DNA of 64,000 nt from the NCBI GenBank assembly GCA_016933535.1, contig JAFGAS010000053.1:1-64000 (forward strand). Reading direction: 5' to 3'. This DNA comes from Candidatus Zymogenaceae bacterium (lineage in GTDB: Bacteria; Desulfobacterota; Zymogenia; Zymogenales; Zymogenaceae). Shown here one piece after another: positions 1 to 7,877 of the stretch; position 1 is the first letter of the stretch, and the number at the start of each line of letters is the position of its first letter. Made by a program: the position numbers and the translations under genes. The notes under the pieces are model-generated. The model had not been told where the DNA came from. It was given only the letters and a program-made list of their open reading frames with translations, and did not search any database.

Positions 1-89
1 AGATACATGATGACGCCTAGGATGGTAAGTATAGTGGGGAGGTATACACCGAGGAATGTGCCTAATTTTTTATCGTCTCTTGCGGTCAT
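1..89 (-). CDS. SLC12/APC-type transporter, N-terminal fragment
   Basis: The minus strand from the ATG at 89 reads MTARDDKKLGTF, then a hydrophobic stretch ending in LTILGVIMYL at the window edge. The pattern of a short charged start, a GTF-x-GV-x-x-P motif and TILGVIMYL resembles the first membrane helix of cation-chloride cotransporter/amino-acid permease-like proteins (SLC12/APC superfamily). Only 29 residues are visible, so the substrate is unknown. No convincing ribosome-binding site precedes the ATG. Confidence 0.55.
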   Translation of the reverse strand, partial: MTARDDKKLGTFLGVYLPTILTILGVIMY

Positions 90-198
90 TATCTACTAGA
101 ACAAAAACCAGAGAAATAAGTCCGCGGCCTTGTCTCTCCTACGAGGAGATCATCCTTCGATTCTATTTTGGGAATATATTTATTGGAAATGCTATTCT

Positions 199-465
199 CT
201 ATCCGTAAACCGGTTTTATCACTTCGTAAAATAGCTTACTGTCAATGAGAGTCCCCGATATCCATATCTTCCTATCGATAAACTTTTGCAGTACCGTATC
301 TTCTTCCCATAAATTTGCGTTTTTTATCACGCGGATCTCTTTATTGTCAATCCTGAGGTAATATTCGGGATACTCTAACCTAGTTCCTATCCTCTCTGTT
401 CGTGAAAACAGATTGCCTATATATGTCTCGAGCAGTTCCTCATCATCACCATTTGCTGTATATCG
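199..465 (-). pseudogene. Headless gene remnant, unknown family
   Basis: An open frame of 88 codons runs on the minus strand from an in-frame stop at 466-468 to the stop at 199-201, with no ATG. The residues look protein-like (acidic start NGDDEELLETYIGN, then LEYPEYYLRIDNKEIRV) and end FYEVIKPVYG. Its 5' side abuts the insertion-sequence fragment, so I read it as a 3' gene end cut off by that insertion. I do not recognise the family. Confidence 0.4.
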
Positions 466-496
466 TCAGCGAAAGTTGGACACTCGGGGCCAGAAA

Positions 497-965
497 TTAA
501 GCTACATATCCGGACTCGACTCTTTCCTTATTTGTCCTCTTTCTTAGTTCTAACGTTTTCTTTTTTAGCAGTTCACGCTTTTTCGGAATAGATTCTCTCC
601 TACCATAATACACATCTTCAGGGGTTACATTTCCGAAGGCCGCATGATACCTACTTGAATTGTAATAGTCAACACATTTGCCAATCTCCGCTCGTAATGA
701 GTCCGGTGACTCCCAAAGCACCAGGTTTATTCTCTCCTTTGTAGAACCATGATACCGTTTTATCTTCCCGTTCGTCTGGGGATGATACGGCGAAGCGAGT
801 ATATATCCGATTCCCTTCACCTCAAGATATTCCCCAAATACCCTCGATATCAGTACCGGACCACGATCCGTAAACAGTCTCGGCATGTATTTAATACTTT
901 CTATACCGCTCTCCCCACACGCATACTCTATCACCTCGGCAAATGCGTCCGTATCCATTGATGAC
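497..965 (-). pseudogene. IS transposase (rve/DDE integrase-core) fragment, catalytic Glu lost
   Basis: The C-terminal part of an integrase-core transposase of the IS481/IS3-like type. It has the second catalytic Asp in FTDRGP, the signature HPQTNGK and the C-terminal YYNSSRYH region. In this motif the family normally has G-K-x-E-R; here the codon reads AAA, giving G-K-I-K-R, so the third catalytic acid is replaced by Lys. The N-terminal half of a transposase is missing. The frame stays open to 1054, but the last part lies in GC-rich DNA belonging to the neighbouring membrane protein, so the real junction is near 965. The copy cannot be active. Confidence 0.7.
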
Positions 966-967
966 TG

Positions 968-1325
968 GAGTTTCCATGCCGGGAGCTTCCGGCTCTTTTC
1001 CAACTTCATCGAGCGCCTCTTCGAGCCCTCTGCGAAGGTGAACCGCCCGATCACCTCCGTCTACGTCGTCGCCGTGGCCACGGCGGGGCTGTTGATGGCC
1101 ACGGTTATCTCGCGGTCCATCGTGCTGGTCCTGTTGGCGGTGTCAATGAGGCTCATCTGCTATCCCCTTATCTTCATGATGAATATCCGGTGCGTCACGA
1201 AACAGGTGGAGCCGGAGTTCAGGCCCGGGAAGCTCAACCTGGCCGTCGCCTTCATCGGCCTCTTCCTGGGTATCACCGCGCTGGTGCTCCTCATTCTGGT
1301 GAGGGTCCTCAAGGTATTCGGATAG
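968..1325 (+). pseudogene. Membrane protein, C-terminal remnant
   Basis: In GC-rich DNA the plus strand encodes about 118 residues starting around FRLFSNFIERLFEPSAK and ending with the helix LVLLILVRVLKVFG. It contains three hydrophobic segments: a pair around residues 30-70 of the fragment and one at the end. There is no start codon of its own; base composition changes at about 965 where the transposase fragment begins. It is the 3' end of a gene whose 5' part was replaced by the insertion. The family is not recognised. Confidence 0.5.
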
Positions 1326-1446
1326 CTTTATTGTCGGAAAAGGCGCCCCTGCCGATAGCGGGGGTCAGGCGCGTGAAGATCCCATTATAAAGGACGCGCG
1401 GAATAGAAGATAGGCTATCAGATCGCAGGCTGGGGGTAAAGACGAG

Positions 1447-1478
1447 AAAGGGTCACACGGCTTATCGTGTGACCCTTT
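1447..1478. terminator. Hairpin next to attL (old tRNA-Ala terminator)
   Basis: A perfect 13-bp stem (AAAGGGTCACACG with its complement, 6-nt loop) lies 8 bp beyond the 3' end of the partial tRNA at 1487. It is in the position of a tRNA terminator on the minus strand and is probably the original terminator of the tRNA-Ala gene before integration. Confidence 0.6.
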
Positions 1479-1486
1479 ACTTTCTT

Positions 1487-1532
1487 TGGTGGAGCTGAAC
1501 GGGATCGAACCGTCGACCTCATGACTGCCAGT
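1487..1532 (-). repeat. attL: displaced 3' end of tRNA-Ala
   Basis: Identical over 46 bp to 47573-47618. It covers the CCA end, the acceptor 3' strand, the T arm and the anticodon arm up to the GGC anticodon loop. The match stops at 1533, which marks the element side of the crossover region. Confidence 0.92.
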
Positions 1533-1584
1533 AGCCTAGTCAAGACGATAAACTATTGACATCATTGTATTTTCAATTCCCTAC

Positions 1585-1623
1585 GATGCCCTGGAATGCC
1601 CCAGAATGCCCTACTTTGCCCCG
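1585..1623. repeat. Four helically phased GATGCCC-like repeats
   Basis: Four units with a 10-bp period share the core TGCC: CGATGCCCTG, GAATGCCCCA, GAATGCCCTA and CTTTGCCCCG. They lie between attL and the TGTAACACTT sites. One-turn spacing suggests cooperative protein binding on one face of the DNA, as excisionase or accessory factors do at phage att sites. Function is inferred from position only. Confidence 0.5.
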
Positions 1624-1628
1624 GTTTC

Positions 1629-1650
1629 TGTAACACTTTTTGTAACACTT
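1629..1650 (+). repeat. Left pair of putative integrase arm sites
   Basis: TGTAACACTT occurs at 1629-1638 and again at 1641-1650, start to start 12 bp. The same pair with the same spacing and orientation is at 47508-47529 beside the integrase gene. Such pairs at both ends fit arm-type binding sites of a tyrosine recombinase. Confidence 0.6.
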
Positions 1651-1714
1651 TCCGAGCCAAGTAGTCATGCGGTCATGTCCCACTACCATGAATTGTTGAC
1701 CTTAGCACAGGCCA

Positions 1715-1897
1715 TTACTTGGAAATTAGAGACTTGTGTGTCTTTTCAATCTTAGGTTTTAAATTCCTCGCCGCACTCTCCGTGGATTTACGGGTCCTTT
1801 CAACAAGCTCTCTGGGAGACAGATTCTTGCTCTTTTCGTATTCTTCTTCCCTTACCCGATGTATCCACTCAAGGGATCTATATTTCCATTTTTCCAT
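1715..1897 (-). CDS. Putative antitoxin partner of the PIN protein
   Basis: A 60-residue basic, helical, strongly charged protein beginning MEKWKYRSLEWIHRVREEEYE. It overlaps the 3' end of the PIN-domain gene by 20 bp, so the two are translationally coupled. Small charged proteins beside PIN domains are usually antitoxins; here the toxin comes first, the less common order. The family is not recognised and the role is inferred from context. Confidence 0.6.
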   Translation of the reverse strand: MEKWKYRSLEWIHRVREEEYEKSKNLSPRELVERTRKSTESAARNLKPKIEKTHKSLISK

Positions 1898-2363
1898 CTC
1901 CTGTCACCTCCTCGGGAGATATTATCTCGATAGGATTGTATCCCATTTTTAGATTGGTGCTGTTGATCAGTCTTCTCGTTATGATATTGACCATATGTCG
2001 ATAATTCCAAGAAACGATATAATCTACTTCGTGATATACACCGATAGCGATATGTCTTGCATCATCGCGGTATTTTTTCGGTATGACACCGGCCTTCAGA
2101 TAAGACTCTGCAAGTTCGATGCTCTCCTCGGTTTCGATTAGGGTTGTGAAACCGAATTCGGTTATCTTTCTCTCCAACTCGTTTCTTATCTCTTGTGGCG
2201 CTCTTGATACTTCCTGTATGGTGAGTAGCGAAATGCATCCCTCAAAAACACCGTTTTTGATTAATTGCAGAAGATCCCCTGCAATCTTCACCCGATCTGG
2301 TTCTTCAGTATCAAAAAGAGCCCCTAAAATTGAGGTATCTAAATAGAGTTTTAGTCTCTTCAT
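1878..2363 (-). CDS. PIN-domain RNase toxin
   Basis: 161 residues with a typical PIN layout: LYLDTSILG at residues 6-14 with the first acidic residue, an E in the LTIQEVSRAP region near 50, DARHIAIG near 100 and a final acidic/Asn region around VDYIVSWNY near 115. PIN domains are metal-dependent RNases, and in toxin-antitoxin modules they cleave tRNA, rRNA or mRNA. The gene is first in a two-gene operon with the small charged protein downstream. A stability module just inside the end of the element is common. Confidence 0.8.
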   Translation of the reverse strand: MKRLKLYLDTSILGALFDTEEPDRVKIAGDLLQLIKNGVFEGCISLLTIQEVSRAPQEIRNELERKITEFGFTTLIETEESIELAESYLKAGVIPKKYRDDARHIAIGVYHEVDYIVSWNYRHMVNIITRRLINSTNLKMGYNPIEIISPEEVTGDGKMEI

Positions 2364-2737
2364 ATCAGGTCTACTTCAACCTATTTTTTGAGCGACCACA
2401 CTTCTTAAGATATCTATACTTAATTTTACCAGATCTTCAGCATACAAAACAAGCTTTTATTATTTATTGCATTCTCCACCGGAACGCCTCTATAAATTTC
2501 TTTATAGAATTCTTCAGAGAGTACTTCAAGTAACGCTCGATGTTTCCGATAGTCGAGCTGCAGGGGATTTATTTATCTTCGCAAGATTTCTAATGGTATT
2601 GTGTAAGTGAATTGCAGAGGAGTACTGGAATCTGTGGGGATTCGTGAGCCGCATCCTGCCCTTCAGCGACATCAGGTGCCGTATCCGCTCATTCGGGGGG
2701 AACTCGGCGAGGTCGACAATCGTTATCCGCCCCCCTT
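2364..2737. other. Gene-free stretch, possible minus-strand remnant
   Basis: An AT-rich leader for the PIN operon followed from about 2590 by more GC-rich DNA. On the minus strand roughly 2525-2750 is open and reads protein-like text (GGRITIVDLAEFPPNERIRH) without a good start, perhaps the remains of a gene. No RNA gene or strong hairpin is seen. Confidence 0.3.
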
Positions 2738-2986
2738 TTGTTATTGACGGAAGCTAACATATTAGTTATACTGCCTTTAAGAATTACTAAAACGGCCTAT
2801 TGGAGACCTTTCGTGTCCTACGACGATCTCGCGAAAATCCTGAAAGCCCTCACCCGTCAGATCGAGATGCTCAATAAAACCCTACGGAAGATCCATAAGC
2901 TCGATGAGCCCAAACCGCCGGAAGAGGATTTTACAGATCGGAGGCATGCGGCAAGGATTACGCCCGGATTCAGATCATCACGATAG
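2738..2986 (+). CDS. Hypothetical, possibly chimeric ORF
   Basis: 82 codons. The middle, YDDLAKILKALTRQIEMLNK, is a plausible amphipathic coiled coil. The last 25 residues are read out of frame across a methyltransferase remnant that is better explained in another frame (see 2914-3096). No good ribosome-binding site is visible. It may be only the left part of a decayed gene. Confidence 0.3.
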   Translation: MLLTEANILVILPLRITKTAYWRPFVSYDDLAKILKALTRQIEMLNKTLRKIHKLDEPKPPEEDFTDRRHAARITPGFRSSR

Positions 2987-3096
2987 AGGAACTTCTTTCC
3001 GGCAAACAGCCGAATATACCGCCTACCTTACCCGCTCATAAACGGGCAGAGCAGGTTGAAACCACAACCCAACATAGTTTACTAAAGGATGTTTAA
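2914..3096 (+). pseudogene. C-terminal remnant of a type III-like adenine methyltransferase (Mod)
   Basis: The frame ending at the stop 3094-3096 reads GFYRSEACGKDYARIQIITI followed by EELLSGKQPNIPP. This closely resembles the extreme C-terminus of Mod/DUF1156-type DNA methyltransferases, which end in patterns like GFY-x-S ... Y-x-RIQILTIEELL-x-G. The catalytic part is absent. A second, more decayed copy of the last part lies at 4001-4090, on the other side of the gene at 3089. Confidence 0.6.
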
Positions 3097-3973
3097 AGGA
3101 ATCAAACTTTTCTTAGCCATGAGTAACTTAGAAATTACATTACTGATAATTACTACTGTGCTGGGTTTACCGGCCGCAATATTTGGCATCCTGAAACTCA
3201 TTGATAGATTCAAAAAGAAGTACAAGATCGTGGAAGTAGGATTTACCTACTCTCCTGATTTTCCGGAAGAAAAAGGATGCATTTACGAAGTCCCTTATAT
3301 GATCATCGAGAAGTACGATAACGAGTTACTACAAATCCGTGAAGCAGAAATTATCTTTAAGGATCGCGATGGCAAGAATCATCGATTTGGAGCGGCTTTA
3401 ATCGAACCAAACGAAATTATAAAAACGGCAAGAGTAAAACTCTACGACTTCTTCTTTGAGGAAAACTTCTGGAAAGAAATACTTAACGATATCTATGTCA
3501 CTAAAAGGGCAACGGTAACTTTTCAGATAAAAAACGGAAAAGGAAAAACGACTCGGCTTGCGTCATCCCAAAAGACCAAAGATCGAAAGGCACCGAAATC
3601 TTCGCCTATGGGTTCTTACGAAGTACTTGACGACAACATGAGACCAACGGGAGTTAAGGGACCAATACGGGTCATAAATCAATCAAGGGATATAGTGCCA
3701 GTCATTGACGTCGATTTCAGTGAAGTATTAAGCGGATCGACGATAAACGGAAAAATCGAGAAAGGAGAACTCATTAAAATAAATGGCGTTTCCTATAAAA
3801 TAAGCTTCGCGAACTACGAAGAAGATAAGGCAGCTCAAAAGTGCCCGACCTGTAGTACCCGCCTACCAAAAATATTTGTGAGAACTGTACAGTATCCACC
3901 GTCGGCCAGAAACCCGAACGTAGTATTCTTCACGTTTCGCAATTGGTGCCCGAAATGTAATAAAGAGGATTGA
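3089..3973 (+). CDS. Membrane-anchored protein with C-terminal zinc ribbon
   Basis: 294 residues, family not recognised. One N-terminal membrane helix (about residues 14-36, ITLLIITTVLGLPAAIFGIL), a soluble middle with a basic linker around 160-180, and a C-terminal four-Cys zinc ribbon: CPTC near residue 253 and CPKC near 288. The start is uncertain: ATG 3089 follows AAAGG too closely, and ATG 3119 (MSNLEITLL) would keep the helix. It lies between two copies of a methyltransferase tail, so it looks like inserted cargo in a former restriction-modification locus. Confidence 0.6.
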   Translation: MFKGIKLFLAMSNLEITLLIITTVLGLPAAIFGILKLIDRFKKKYKIVEVGFTYSPDFPEEKGCIYEVPYMIIEKYDNELLQIREAEIIFKDRDGKNHRFGAALIEPNEIIKTARVKLYDFFFEENFWKEILNDIYVTKRATVTFQIKNGKGKTTRLASSQKTKDRKAPKSSPMGSYEVLDDNMRPTGVKGPIRVINQSRDIVPVIDVDFSEVLSGSTINGKIEKGELIKINGVSYKISFANYEEDKAAQKCPTCSTRLPKIFVRTVQYPPSARNPNVVFFTFRNWCPKCNKED

Positions 3974-4000
3974 ATAGAAAAGTATAGGGGATTAGATTTT

Positions 4001-4090
4001 CTTTCCGGCCAACAACCGAATATACCGCCTACTCTACTGGCGCATAAACGAGCGATGGAAAGAGTAAATCTCTTAAAACCCATAATGTAA
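4001..4090 (+). pseudogene. Second Mod C-terminal remnant
   Basis: LSGQQPNIPPTLLAHKRAME repeats the tail LSGKQPNIPPTLPAHKRAEQ of the remnant ending at 3096. Over the first 55 bp the DNA matches 2994-3048 at 45 positions. It ends at a TAA at 4088-4090. The two copies flank the 3089 gene in the same orientation. Confidence 0.6.
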
Positions 4091-4136
4091 GCGTTAGACC
4101 CCTTACGTAGTAACTTAGTACTAAAGGAGTAACACT

Positions 4137-4346
4137 ATGTCAAAGAAACCGGATAACGACGGAAAGCCTTGGGATAAGAAGCAAGTCGATGAACTTAAGA
4201 AACTGGTAAAACAGAATACACCAACTCGCGTAATTGCGCTAAAATTGGGACGAACCGAGGGGGCAGTTTATGGCGAAGCAACCAAGGAAAAAATCTCACT
4301 TAAACCAACAAATCAATCGCCTTACAACCGTGGTAAAAAGAAGTGA
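4137..4346 (+). CDS. Small SANT/Myb-like DNA-binding protein
   Basis: 69 residues. KPWDKKQVDELKKLVKQNTP followed by TRVIALKLGRTEGAVY is a helix-turn-helix of the SANT/Myb-like type, with a basic C-terminal tail. A good ribosome-binding site (AAAGGAG, 8 bp before the ATG) supports the start. Such small proteins are often accessory or regulatory genes on islands; the target is unknown. Confidence 0.65.
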   Translation: MSKKPDNDGKPWDKKQVDELKKLVKQNTPTRVIALKLGRTEGAVYGEATKEKISLKPTNQSPYNRGKKK

Positions 4347-4515
4347 TTTAGGCTTAATCTATGTACGAGCAATCCATGGGGACCATATGTCCACAGTAAG
4401 GCGGAGAATAAGAAATCAGTTTCCTGTAAAGGCTCATTGCAAGGGAGAACACTCCGGCCCGCCCCCTCTCCCATGGGCCTTTTCTTTTTGGGAGAACTAC
4501 GGTTTATTATAACCT

Positions 4516-5979
4516 ATGAAAACTGGAAGAAACGATCCCTGTCCGTGTAAAAGCGGAAAGAAGTACGAGCATTGCTGTCTACAAAAAGAGACTCACAACA
4601 GAGACGCTAACCGTGTTGACGATTCTCACGTGATACCTGTTCGTGCGAGAAACCTGCTTTTCTTGAATAAAATAGCTGAGGCCCTTCAATTCGACACTCT
4701 TGATCGATTTCCGAAATCCTTTGAAGAACTCCTTCCGCTTCTTAAGAAGGCCGTGACTCCTGAAGCTGTAAGAGAGATCCATTTGACAATACCGAAAATT
4801 TGGCCAAATAGGGAAGACCTTAGTAGATGTCTTACTCATGAAAGTCAGGAACACTCAGGCCTTTATATTGGTAGTCATTTTTTTCATACGATTGCCCACC
4901 TTTTGAACAGACACGCCCTGTATGACCAGAACATAGTACTATTCGACCCGCTTAGCGATCCGCGAATCCTCAAACCCGAATTCAATCCCGTTGATAGGCC
5001 TCAAGAGCATATCACGACTACGTTCCACTACGTGCTCTTATGGTTTTTACTTTCTCCGTGGATTGATGCCGGAATCGTTAAAGTTATCCGTGATCCAGGT
5101 GATTTCGATCTTGAACTTATGAAAGAGTGTTTCAGAATCGAGAAGCAACGGTCACAATGTAAGGAGTTACGTGACTTTGCCGCCAAGATGAAGGTTCCCC
5201 GGGAATTTGAACAATCGGTGAAAGACCCGGTTACCTTGGGATACCCGGACGAATATTATATAAAAAAGGCGAAGGAAGATGGCATCCCGACCGATAAGAT
5301 TATAGAGGAACTGAAACGTCGACGCGAACGTAGCCTTTACTATGTCGATGCAGCCCAAATGCCCCAATTGTTAAAGTGGTCTAGTGGCACCAACTATGAA
5401 ATGGGTAAATATATTTGCGAAAGAATGAAGTCTCATTTAATAACGGACAGCGATTACCGTTGGACTGAAATGGAATATGACCGCCGGGTTAACGGAGTAA
5501 GTATTGATCCTTGGACACCTTTCGCGAAGGCATTCCAGTCGGTCGGGTTTAAGCACCTTAACGGTCTTGTTTTTGATGACCTCCTAAAACTTAGAAGAGA
5601 TGGATACCTTGATAACATGAGATCGTTCCTAAGAAGAGTGTGGAACTCATGTTCTAATCCTGACCAATTCGACGAAGGTAATATCAATAGTCTCACAGCC
5701 GAATTAGTGGATCAAGTCAGCAGAGCTGAATCGGAATGGAAGAAGATTGACTCCAACTTATGGAAGTGGTTTGGTACAGAGGGTATATTAGGAGCTATCG
5801 GAGTAGCAGTTAATCCGGCACTATGGCTTCCCGGTGTGGGGGTTGCGGTTCATGGTATTACTACCTTGGCTCAGGCAAGTAAAGATAGGCGCGGTTTTGT
5901 ATCCAAGTATCCGGCCGCGTTTTTCATAAAGTCCATTCGTAGCGTAGCGAAACCGCCAAGAAAAGAAAAGAAGGATTAG
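4516..5979 (+). CDS. SEC-C zinc-motif protein with C-terminal hydrophobic segment
   Basis: 487 residues. The N-terminus GRNDPCPCKSGKKYEHCC (residues 4-21) is a textbook SEC-C zinc-binding motif (C-x-C ... H-C-C), as at the SecA tail and in many stand-alone proteins of unknown role. The long middle is not recognised. Residues about 425-455 (ILGAIGVAVNPALWLPGVGV) are hydrophobic and could associate with membranes. No clear Shine-Dalgarno precedes the ATG. A 66-aa gene follows after 7 bp. Its setting among unknown genes beside restriction loci suggests a defence or stress role, but nothing proves it. Confidence 0.7.
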   Translation: MKTGRNDPCPCKSGKKYEHCCLQKETHNRDANRVDDSHVIPVRARNLLFLNKIAEALQFDTLDRFPKSFEELLPLLKKAVTPEAVREIHLTIPKIWPNREDLSRCLTHESQEHSGLYIGSHFFHTIAHLLNRHALYDQNIVLFDPLSDPRILKPEFNPVDRPQEHITTTFHYVLLWFLLSPWIDAGIVKVIRDPGDFDLELMKECFRIEKQRSQCKELRDFAAKMKVPREFEQSVKDPVTLGYPDEYYIKKAKEDGIPTDKIIEELKRRRERSLYYVDAAQMPQLLKWSSGTNYEMGKYICERMKSHLITDSDYRWTEMEYDRRVNGVSIDPWTPFAKAFQSVGFKHLNGLVFDDLLKLRRDGYLDNMRSFLRRVWNSCSNPDQFDEGNINSLTAELVDQVSRAESEWKKIDSNLWKWFGTEGILGAIGVAVNPALWLPGVGVAVHGITTLAQASKDRRGFVSKYPAAFFIKSIRSVAKPPRKEKKD

Positions 5980-5986
5980 CAGAGCA

Positions 5987-6187
5987 ATGAAAAGTAATGT
6001 CTTTGAGGGAAGTGCCTTTATCGATGAAGATGATTTCGTCAGATTCTCACGAGACTTTATAAGGAAGCATAAGCAGTTCCTTTTAGAGTATATCCAAACA
6101 GATGAAAGCGAAAGGCGCAAGATACGGGCATTCATGGCGATGATCGACGATGGAAAAGTTGAGATTGATGAGGTAATAAAGCACTAA
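5987..6187 (+). CDS. Small hypothetical protein
   Basis: 66 acidic residues (MKSNVFEGSAFIDEDDFVRF and onward), predicted mostly helical, no recognised domain. It starts 7 bp after the SEC-C gene stops and ends 10 bp before the next gene, so it belongs to the same run of genes. Confidence 0.55.
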   Translation: MKSNVFEGSAFIDEDDFVRFSRDFIRKHKQFLLEYIQTDESERRKIRAFMAMIDDGKVEIDEVIKH

Positions 6188-6197
6188 GGAGAAAAAC

Positions 6198-6878
6198 ATG
6201 ATTAGGATCAAACTTGAGAAAATCAAGAAATTAATAGAACCTGGAGATGAGTGGGTATTGGAGGAAGAAGAACTTCCCGAGTATTTTATGGTAACAAGGA
6301 TAAGTCCACCAATGTACCTTGATGAGTTTAAGAACCCCGAAAGATACTACGCGTGGAGAATTGACAACCCCTTTTCTATCAACGGAGAAATGCATGAGAA
6401 AGACGAGTATCTCATCTTTGATAAAATCAGGAATGATATTAGAACCATCAAACATAGCGAATTTGATTCAGAGTATAAAGCAGAATTTACCAATATATTT
6501 GAGTTCGAAAAAAGAGAGAAGGAATCCACCTACATCCTTTTGATAAGATGCAAGGATCGGAAAACTGGAAAACTAATTTGCACTCTGTCTACGCTTAGTG
6601 AAGCAGACCTTCTATTGGAAGATTATAACGGTAATAGAGATGAATACACATTTGAAGAAGCAGCAAAGACAAGTAAGGATATTACAATTTTAGCATTACC
6701 AATTGATAGAATGACTGCTCGTATAATTATTGAAAGTTACAATATGGAGACCAATGAATCCATTATGCGATTCGATGTTGGTGGCTTTTATCGTAAATTT
6801 TCATATAATCACAGCACCGGTCTCATTAGCAAACTGCTGGGCCAAAGTTACAGAAAGCGTCATACCCTCGTTTTGTAG
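6198..6878 (+). CDS. Hypothetical protein, 226 aa
   Basis: Not recognised. A soluble mixed alpha/beta protein with an acidic first third and a basic end (LLGQSYRKRHTLVL). A strong AAGGAG lies 8 bp before the ATG. It is co-directional with the SEC-C gene and the small gene before it, and probably co-transcribed with them. Confidence 0.55.
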   Translation: MIRIKLEKIKKLIEPGDEWVLEEEELPEYFMVTRISPPMYLDEFKNPERYYAWRIDNPFSINGEMHEKDEYLIFDKIRNDIRTIKHSEFDSEYKAEFTNIFEFEKREKESTYILLIRCKDRKTGKLICTLSTLSEADLLLEDYNGNRDEYTFEEAAKTSKDITILALPIDRMTARIIIESYNMETNESIMRFDVGGFYRKFSYNHSTGLISKLLGQSYRKRHTLVL

Positions 6879-6941
6879 CATCTCTGAATGGTGACTCTCT
6901 CTCTCGTATCGAGACAGGGCATATTTTATTGGAGTTGAGAA

Positions 6942-7529
6942 ATGTCAGTAAGGGAACTGTGTAATGAAATAGTTACGCTGCAAAAGAAGAGTGGCGAGAA
7001 AATGGAGGGAATGAAGGTCCACGTACAGCCAACTTTAATTCTGTCGTTTGACGTAGATTACCCGGTCGAAGAGGGCGACCTAATCCTCCGAAAATTGCCA
7101 AATGGTCTAACCGAAGAATATGTAGTAATAGATAGGGGATTTTGGGATCGAGATCCACCAGGGCGTCATTACCAGATGAAGGTTATGAAAAAAGGGACAT
7201 TGGAATATGAAAGACGTTCACCTATTCCAAATATAACAATTAAGGGGGATCAGTCGAGAGTCTTAATACATTCACAAGATAACTCAGTAAACTATGCTCT
7301 AACTAAAGATAACGTTTTTCAGATTATGAGAGATGAGATTACTAAGAGCGTTAGCAACCCCTCTGACTTGGAGCAAATTATTGCGAAGCTTGATGAATTA
7401 GAAAAAGCAAAAGGAGCCGATAGTTTCAAAGACAGATATTTGGAGTTTATAGCAGTAGCTGCAAATCATATAACAATAGTGGCACCTTTTCTGCCCGTTT
7501 TGCTTCAGTTCTTCGGAGCTATGCCGTGA
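6942..7529 (+). CDS. Hypothetical protein with C-terminal hydrophobic helix
   Basis: 195 residues. The first 75 contain a beta-rich segment (VHVQPTLILSFDVDYPVEEG, then DLILRKLPNGLTEEYVVIDR) of a kind found in uncharacterised defence-island proteins. The last 25 residues are hydrophobic (ITIVAPFLPVLLQFFGAMP) and could insert in a membrane. A soluble sensor with a hydrophobic tail would fit an abortive-infection effector, but that is inference. Ribosome-binding site GGAG 7 bp upstream. Confidence 0.55.
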   Translation: MSVRELCNEIVTLQKKSGEKMEGMKVHVQPTLILSFDVDYPVEEGDLILRKLPNGLTEEYVVIDRGFWDRDPPGRHYQMKVMKKGTLEYERRSPIPNITIKGDQSRVLIHSQDNSVNYALTKDNVFQIMRDEITKSVSNPSDLEQIIAKLDELEKAKGADSFKDRYLEFIAVAANHITIVAPFLPVLLQFFGAMP

Positions 7530-7685
7530 AAAGACTTCTTCTCCTGCTCTTTTGAAAGATCCTCTACAATCTCGATGAGGACTCCGACAAGCCAAGATTC
7601 TACTATAGGTAACCTCCCGGATACCTGACTTTTTTAAAGGGACAAGGGGGTAATTAGGAGACCGTTAGCGAGCAAAAGGAGTTTT

Positions 7686-7877
7686 TTGTATGGTGTTACA
7701 CACCCGAGTCAAATCAAAGAACTCTCTCCGGTGGCTTATGCCTGGTCTGTTGACTACCAGAATCAAATGAAATTCTACCCCCTGCCGATCGACCTCCATC
7801 TCACCACCGAAACGCCTCCGTATATTCCTCCCGGATATCCTCGACGGTATATTTCAGGTAATGCTCGGTACTCTTGA
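7686..7877 (+). CDS. Possible small protein with TTG start
   Basis: 63 codons from a TTG at 7686 placed 4-5 bp after AAAGGAG; reads MYGVTHPSQIKELSPVAYAW and onward. Its last 77 bp overlap the end of the convergent recombinase gene. The ribosome-binding site is the only real support. Confidence 0.25.
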   Translation: MYGVTHPSQIKELSPVAYAWSVDYQNQMKFYPLPIDLHLTTETPPYIPPGYPRRYISGNARYS

